Shown here: positions 58,355 to 64,000 of the stretch, piece by piece | Position numbering within the stretch: the first letter of the stretch is position 1 | How the letters are laid out: the number at the start of each line of letters is the position of its first letter | Origin: Opisthorchis felineus | Taxonomy: Eukaryota; Platyhelminthes; Trematoda; Opisthorchiida; Opisthorchiidae | Direction of reading: 5' to 3' | DNA length: 64,000 nt | Assembly (NCBI GenBank): GCA_004794785.1 | Contig: SJOL01008381.1 | Coordinates: forward strand, 439,201 to 503,200 | The notes under the pieces: model-generated | The model's input: only the letters and a program-made list of their open reading frames with translations | Database searches by the model: none | Told to the model about the DNA's origin: nothing | Program-made: the position numbers and the translations under genes

Positions 58355-61174
58355 GAAATTCGCGTAAGAGAATGCTACGTTCTTTGTGTGGTTTCCCGGA
58401 TGACGATGTACGGCGCCAATCAAGTTCTTATGTACATTGGCTCGTGCACGCCTAACTTAATGTACCATCAGAGGGATTGCTTCAACGTGAAAAATCTGGG
58501 GTTAGTCAAACTAAGTTTTCGGTACAAACCGCAAGGCGTTCTCAAACGGTTGACGCCTCAGCTGGCACCAGCACGTGCACCTTTTAGTAATCTATGCAGC
58601 TACCATGCGTATACTTGTTTTACGGCGTCAGAGGCCACTATTTCCTTGCTGCGGGTTAAGTAACCAAACATGATTGCCTCGGTCGATTTCAAATTCATTA
58701 ACGGTGGTTAGTCAAATACAACCTGCCGGAGGAAGGTATGGCTCCATCTCTGGCTCCCAAGCCACAGCCATCACTAATAGAAGTTTACACAAGCAGCTTG
58801 AACAGTTAGTCGAAAATTGAAGTTGCTATGGCTACTCAAGGCCACAAGCTGCATAAAGCGTCCGATGGTACAAACGCAGCTGACGTCACGTCAACATTCG
58901 TTTACTGCACCACACAGTCAGCTCCTGTGTTGGAGGACAACCATCCCTAACCTGAAAGGCGTTCTACGCTGACAGACGATGTCCCTGTGGTCTATGCGGC
59001 CAGCCGACTGACCTTGCCAATCGCTGGTGTCCACGAGACCGATTGCCATATCAGGACTATTGCTTTGACAGAGGGTGATGCCCACTGTTTGGAGAAAAAC
59101 TGCAGGCATGTCCGCCAGGTGATTGTGCACGTAGCGACAAAACCATTTTCTTTATTTACCGATCCGTCGCGCAAACGCAGCCTTCCATCCATTAGGCGAT
59201 CAGCCAAGAGAGCATGCTATGTTGTCCACCTCGATTGGCCCATGGAAACCCATAATGGCGTTGCCAGTGAGGCCGTTGCAATAAAAATATCCCGCCCAAC
59301 TTCGTAGCAGTTGGAGGCTGGTAAGTTGAAGCCTAATTACAAGCATAGGTTTTGTAGACCTTGCTTTTAAATCCCAAGATGACGAGGGTTCTGTCTGGTT
59401 TCCCACGAAGTAACCGCCTCGCAGGCCCTATTCCGATCCACACTTGGACAATTAACTGTAATTATTCCCTGGTTTCATCTGGTGTTGTATAGTGAAAATC
59501 TTATCCACAATGCAAGACCGTAAGGACGACAGCCCTGCACATACCTGTGTTTAGCCTAAACGTCGTTCGCGTCCAATACTGAATCACCGGAAACGGACAT
59601 GCCCAATGAGTAGACATCGATCGTTCATTGTTGACAATGAAAATTATGAAGCGCTTGCTAAGCTGGCGTATCAAACCTCGCTCAATTAGGATGCTTTAAT
59701 GCAGTTACTGAAGCTAGCCGTAAAATCTAACTGATTATACAATTTCTTTTCAGAATCCTGTAAGGTGACAGTAGTCTGCGGAATACGAAAACTGGAGCGG
59801 CTAGCTTTTACGTTTGTAACGGCGCATACAATGAATGAAAACACGATTCGCCAACGGTGATTTTGTTATTTTCAGATTTGGGTGACATCGCGTACAGTTG
59901 TGAGTATGAAGAGCCGTCGTTGGCCATTAGATTGGGCTACCTTGTGTAGCTGAGGCCCATATAGACACGGGCCAACAGGCACGATAAGTAGCTAAGGTAG
60001 GCGACAACGCTTGCAGTTAGTGTGATGAACAGCAATGGTTGGCCTTATTTTTCTTCAAAGTAGTTGGGCCTTATGGCGTATTCCAACGGTAAAGACATCG
60101 TTTTTTGTTAATTTGCATGCAAGTGTCTCATAAGGCTGCATTATCTACTGACTAGTGCATATCAGAGAAGGAAGACCATTCAAAGAGCTGCACACTAGCA
60201 TTAATACTGCGGGATGCGTCAAATTCTCTTTTATCATTATGCTGAACGGAAGACAAACTTCTCAAAAAACTGTGTGGTGCCGAAGTTTGCAGAACAAACT
60301 TATTTAACTTGTTATACTTGATGGGATTTACGCATGCAAAAGTTATTCGACGATTTTTTCTGGTGTAATTTCCAATGGATACTCTGTGGATTTTACCTCA
60401 CCTGTTAAGGTCACTGCTAACACCTAAAATATGCTAAAGTTTGATTTCACGCTTTATCTCGTAAACCGGCAGTGAACTGAGAGTCGGTGGTGGTCGCTGA
60501 CCCTGAAATTTCACCCACCTGAATAAAATGCTGCGGACAACATATCGTGAAACGTGCAAATGGATTAGACCAACTACCCGTTAAATTCACAAATTAGGAA
60601 ACCCCATAGTTTTGCTTGAAGTAATTTCTGTTTACGTCTAGTGAGCAGCCACAAATTGGGATGAAGGAAGAGAAATTCGAAGTTTCATCTCAAACACGGT
60701 TCACATTGAAACTGAGTTCAACTGATGTCACTGTTGGGGGGCAACTAGGGGCAAAGACATTTTCGATGGAAAGTGAAAAGAACACCGTAAATACAATCCT
60801 TGAACTTGTGGAAGGAGCAAACTGCAGCGGAAAAGCGAGTTAGTCAAATCAAAAAGAAGGTTTAAGCGTATCAGAAAGAAATCATTCCAGAGACATTTGG
60901 GGCCGGGTAAAGCGTTTGCTCGTGGTTGCAATTACAGGCCTGAGTGCGTGAGAGTAGACAGTCGAGAGTGGGGAGAGAATAGTTGCTAGATTGCCATCAG
61001 CCTGGTTATGGCCCTGCCGTGCCAATGTTGCACTGACGTACTTCGGTTTCTGGACAGCCCCTTAACGGACATTAGGATTGTGGCAATCGGACAGAGGATG
61101 CGTACTCCTGTGGCAGCCAGATTTGGGTTGGACGAGGAGATTGGTACGAGTAAAGTCAGGCTGATATAGAGTTA

Positions 61175-61230
61175 CGGGTGATTTCGAACCCGTTTGAGGG
61201 CCATGTGGGTGTAAACCGGCGACCAGCCAG
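61175..61230 (-). repeat. tRNA-derived SINE-like fragment
   Basis: On the minus strand TGGCTGGTCGCCGGTTTACA resembles an A box and GGGTTCGAAATC (61191-61180) a near-perfect B box at about the right distance. The arms do not fold as a tRNA by eye. Confidence 0.4.
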
Positions 61231-61385
61231 AATGAATGAATGACGGCCATATGGGGCGCGTGGAGCAGCCAATGCCAAAGTTTGAAGCTTTGGAAGAGGA
61301 GGGAATGAGAATGGAATAGGATGAGAGCAGTGGCGTTTGTTGAGTGCCGGGACGCATCAGATAAATCGGTGTCCAATGGAAAAAA

Positions 61386-61405
61386 TAATCTAAAATTAGA
61401 TTATA
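61386..61405. repeat. Perfect short palindrome
   Basis: ATAATCTAA and TTAGATTAT pair perfectly around two bases. Confidence 0.6.
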
Positions 61406-63190
61406 GCAAGCCAAATGAACCTACGAATGGGTGGGTTTTTGTTGGATGACCTAGAAACCAAGGACTGGCTGAGGTTGCTGACGTAGTATGGAGACACAAC
61501 AAACCACAATTAGTGTGCCTCTGTTCGGCGAGTATGCATTACGTTCAGAGAGCGATGCAACAGACCGCCACTGGTGTTAAGATTTGTGTCTCGTGCTTTG
61601 CGACAAGTGTCAGTCGATCAGAAAGCGTTAAGCCAGGGCAAGAATAGCTGCAAAATATTTTGAGCGTAAGGACTTATCCGCCGAGCTAATGAGCAGGGAG
61701 GCTGGCCGTTGAACTACTTTGTACGGGCGATGACAGTGTGAGTTTGACAGGAGGTGGTTGTAGTTTTTGGCTTGGCTAAAGCATTCAATGAGAGGGTCTC
61801 CGTTGTGAAAAACGGGGGTTGATGTAAAGAGGGACAGCAGACAGATAATGAACGGTTGAGCAAGTGCTTCCGAAATAATGGATAGGGACTGTGGTTCAAC
61901 TATAAGCTACGTTCAGGTTTTCCCGCCAAGTCCAGTTTCAGGTTGCCCGAGCACGTAGGTTCAGCTTTTTACATTGCGCCCGTTTCACCTTCGAGAAAAA
62001 ATGGTCGCAATTTCTAAGCTACTCATGCGACCAATCATGGAATTTCGTCTTGCATTCTCTTTCTTTTGCACCAAAAATTGTAGATTAGCACTTAAAAGCT
62101 TTCAACGCCCATTCGTGAAAATATTTTTCCCACAGCCCAAACCTACCTTCTGCCGTTCCCGTTATGGCTCAGACGATTTAAGCCAAATCTAACTCTTACA
62201 CCTTCTGCTGCCCAAAAACGCCTTGATAGCAGAGGCTAGGCCAAAAGTTTATTCACGTCCTCACTTTAGATTTCAAAAACTCCAGCAACCTCTCAATTTG
62301 CCCTCCAGCTTGTATTCACCTACTCCACTGCTTCTTTCTAGTTTACCACGCTCGCATCTGCAAGAGTCTTCTTGAGCAGCCGCGGAACAGCACGGACCAC
62401 CATACATTGTCGCAAACCCGTAGATAACTTCCTCGCTTGTGAAACTGCTGCTACCTTACCTAATACACAACTACTCCCGATCTCCTCTATAGGTCGGGTC
62501 CAATGCACACTTGATTTTAGCGAAGGTACAGTTAGTGGGGAAGTAAAAAAATCCCGTTACTATATCCTATTATCCCCTTGACTTGCTTCAAGCCATTGTA
62601 GTTTACCAAATGCCTGATTGATCTTAATATGTTGTTACTGGCCCGGTTATTTTTCTCCAGACAACCTATACCTTATTTTAGTTAAGTCCCTACCCTGGGT
62701 TACTCTATCAGCTCTGTCTGGTGACCGGTGCTCTGTTTAGCCTAACTTTAACTCACACAAACCAAACCGAAGCCAGCGTTTTTTCAATACCAGAGCTCAA
62801 TATGCGCCAATGTATATAGCCCGTCTGATGGTGTGCTCCACAGCCCCATAAACACTCACATACGGCATCGCGATGCGCCTCTGCTTGACATGACAGCTCA
62901 CACCAATGCCCAGTGGCCATTTTCTATGGTGTACTCAATCTAAACGTCATCATTCCATTCATATTGTCCCATTGTTGGCTGCCATTTCACGTGTTTCCTC
63001 TGCGATACGCCATTACCAGCGTCTGTTTGCTGTTTGCTTGTCCGAATTGACCAAACTATCCTGCTGGACCGGCTTTTCCCCCGAACGGAGAAGAGAGCTG
63101 GTAGTTGGATTACTTTATTAGTGCACAAGCATTGTTCTGCTTAGTGGCTTGCCACCCTGCGGATCTGGTAGCATGGACGAGGGCGAAAAC

Positions 63191-63275
63191 TTCGTGTGGT
63201 GGTCAGATATGCTTTGCAGGGAGGGTCGCCCTGTTACGTGGCACCATGGTGGGTTAATATACCCGCTATCCCTCC
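63191..63275 (+). repeat. Dispersed repeat copy B (related to 54255-54345)
   Basis: It reads NFVWWSDMLCREGRPVTW followed by HHGG, with the same order of conserved blocks as copy A and a stop soon after. Likely a decayed fragment of a repeated coding element. Confidence 0.5.
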
Positions 63276-63650
63276 AGTAGCACAAGTGCATCACCATCGC
63301 CGGTGGTTCTGAATCTGGCCTTTACTTCAGGACATCCATAAAAGAGTACTGTTGGTTTCTGTTTGTCGCTGCTGCTGGTGGACTCGTTCCAGTTGTCCCT
63401 TATCTGGCAACGCCATAAACGACAAATGTTTAAAAAACTTGACCTTTCGTCTGTCAAAAATTTCCTTGAAAAAGCACACATTGGATAGCCTGAAGATACT
63501 CTGCAATGCCCACGACTTGCACCGACGTGCGTAGCTGTGGTTGATTTCGTCATAATTGTGGTTGCACTGAACCAAATCCAACCTGGTCAACCAAACAAGA
63601 TACACACACCTACCCACTCCTTCCAGGATTGGATACATACAAAAAATGAA

Positions 63651-63671
63651 TATATATAGATATAGATATAA
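63651..63671. repeat. TA/GATA microsatellite
   Basis: A short TATATA run is followed by TAGATA units. Confidence 0.7.
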
Positions 63672-64000
63672 TGAGCTTCCTAACCCTCCACTACCAGCAT
63701 ACAAGGCTGACGCCTAAAAGCGTTTCGCCAAACACCACTTGTTTGAAGCTGATAGCAGTGCTTCAGGGACTGGTGATCATTTCTCTTACATTCACTTTCC
63801 CTCCTAGATAATGGTATCGTCCAACTCACGTAATAACCTCCGGAAAATCTGGTCCACCATCTCGGAAGTTCTACTCCCGTCAGTCCCTGTGTTTGATTTC
63901 CCTTACCACACCACCCATTTGCGTACTTATGCCAGTTGTTCTATGTCTCTGGTAGTATAACAGCATATGTTGACAAGCTTAGACAGTCTTTGATTTCTAG

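Larger units (their letters stand above)
58355..64000. other. Right end: no gene recognised
   Basis: Apart from the tRNA-like fragment near 61.2 kb, the palindrome at 61386, the repeat copy at 63191 and a composition switch near 61.9 kb, I see no gene. The overlapping frames at 58.9-59.4 kb are on both strands and lack motifs. Confidence 0.4.

Noticed and set aside
1..64000. Bacterial-type features (operons, CRISPR, ribosome binding sites, phage or defence systems)
   Set aside because: The spliced laminin gene shows that the sequence is animal genomic DNA, and no such motifs were seen.

Overview
This is a eukaryotic, metazoan stretch of DNA: coding sequence comes in short exons separated by introns of 0.1 to 10 kb, with retroelement relics, tRNA-like repeats and microsatellites between them. 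The exon style, moderate A+T content and an R2-type (restriction-like-endonuclease) retrotransposon relic suggest a flatworm, most likely a trematode; that assignment is inference, as no marker gene is present.

The one gene that can be read with confidence is on the minus strand and occupies about 4.2-44.0 kb: the N-terminal part of a laminin alpha chain of the LAMA1/LAMA2 type. I reconstruct 13 coding exons by motif, splice signal and reading-frame phase: signal peptide (44.0 kb), laminin N-terminal (LN) domain (33.8, 28.1, 26.8 and 26.3 kb), end of LN and start of the first LE repeat (17.9 kb), four complete EGF-like LE repeats plus the first part of a fifth (16.0-9.2 kb), and a laminin IV type A (L4) domain (7.0 and 4.5 kb). 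All neighbouring exons agree in phase. The read exons sum to 2300 coding bases (766 codons and 2 bases). The gene continues leftwards beyond 4.2 kb, where no further exon was recognised, and a stretch of roughly 40 residues at the end of LN is missing or unidentified between 26.2 and 17.9 kb.

The left edge (1-1061, plus strand) is the decayed 3' end of an R2-like non-LTR retrotransposon with end of RT, CCHC knuckle and endonuclease split over three frames. Introns hold tRNA-derived SINE-like fragments (5.84, 7.7 and 8.65 kb), an AT microsatellite (11.0 kb), a long hairpin (14.46 kb), a G-rich quadruplex-like tract (21.2 kb) and other hairpins.

From 44 to 64 kb little is certain. There is a weak plus-strand gene candidate at 56.1-58.4 kb with two phase-compatible exons ending in a charged helical tail, a TATA-containing stretch followed by a 9-bp tandem repeat (52.1-52.3 kb), a related pair of sequences at 54.25 and 63.19 kb, and an abrupt strand-composition switch near 61.9 kb. 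I saw no bacterial-type system, CRISPR array, rRNA or intact tRNA gene.
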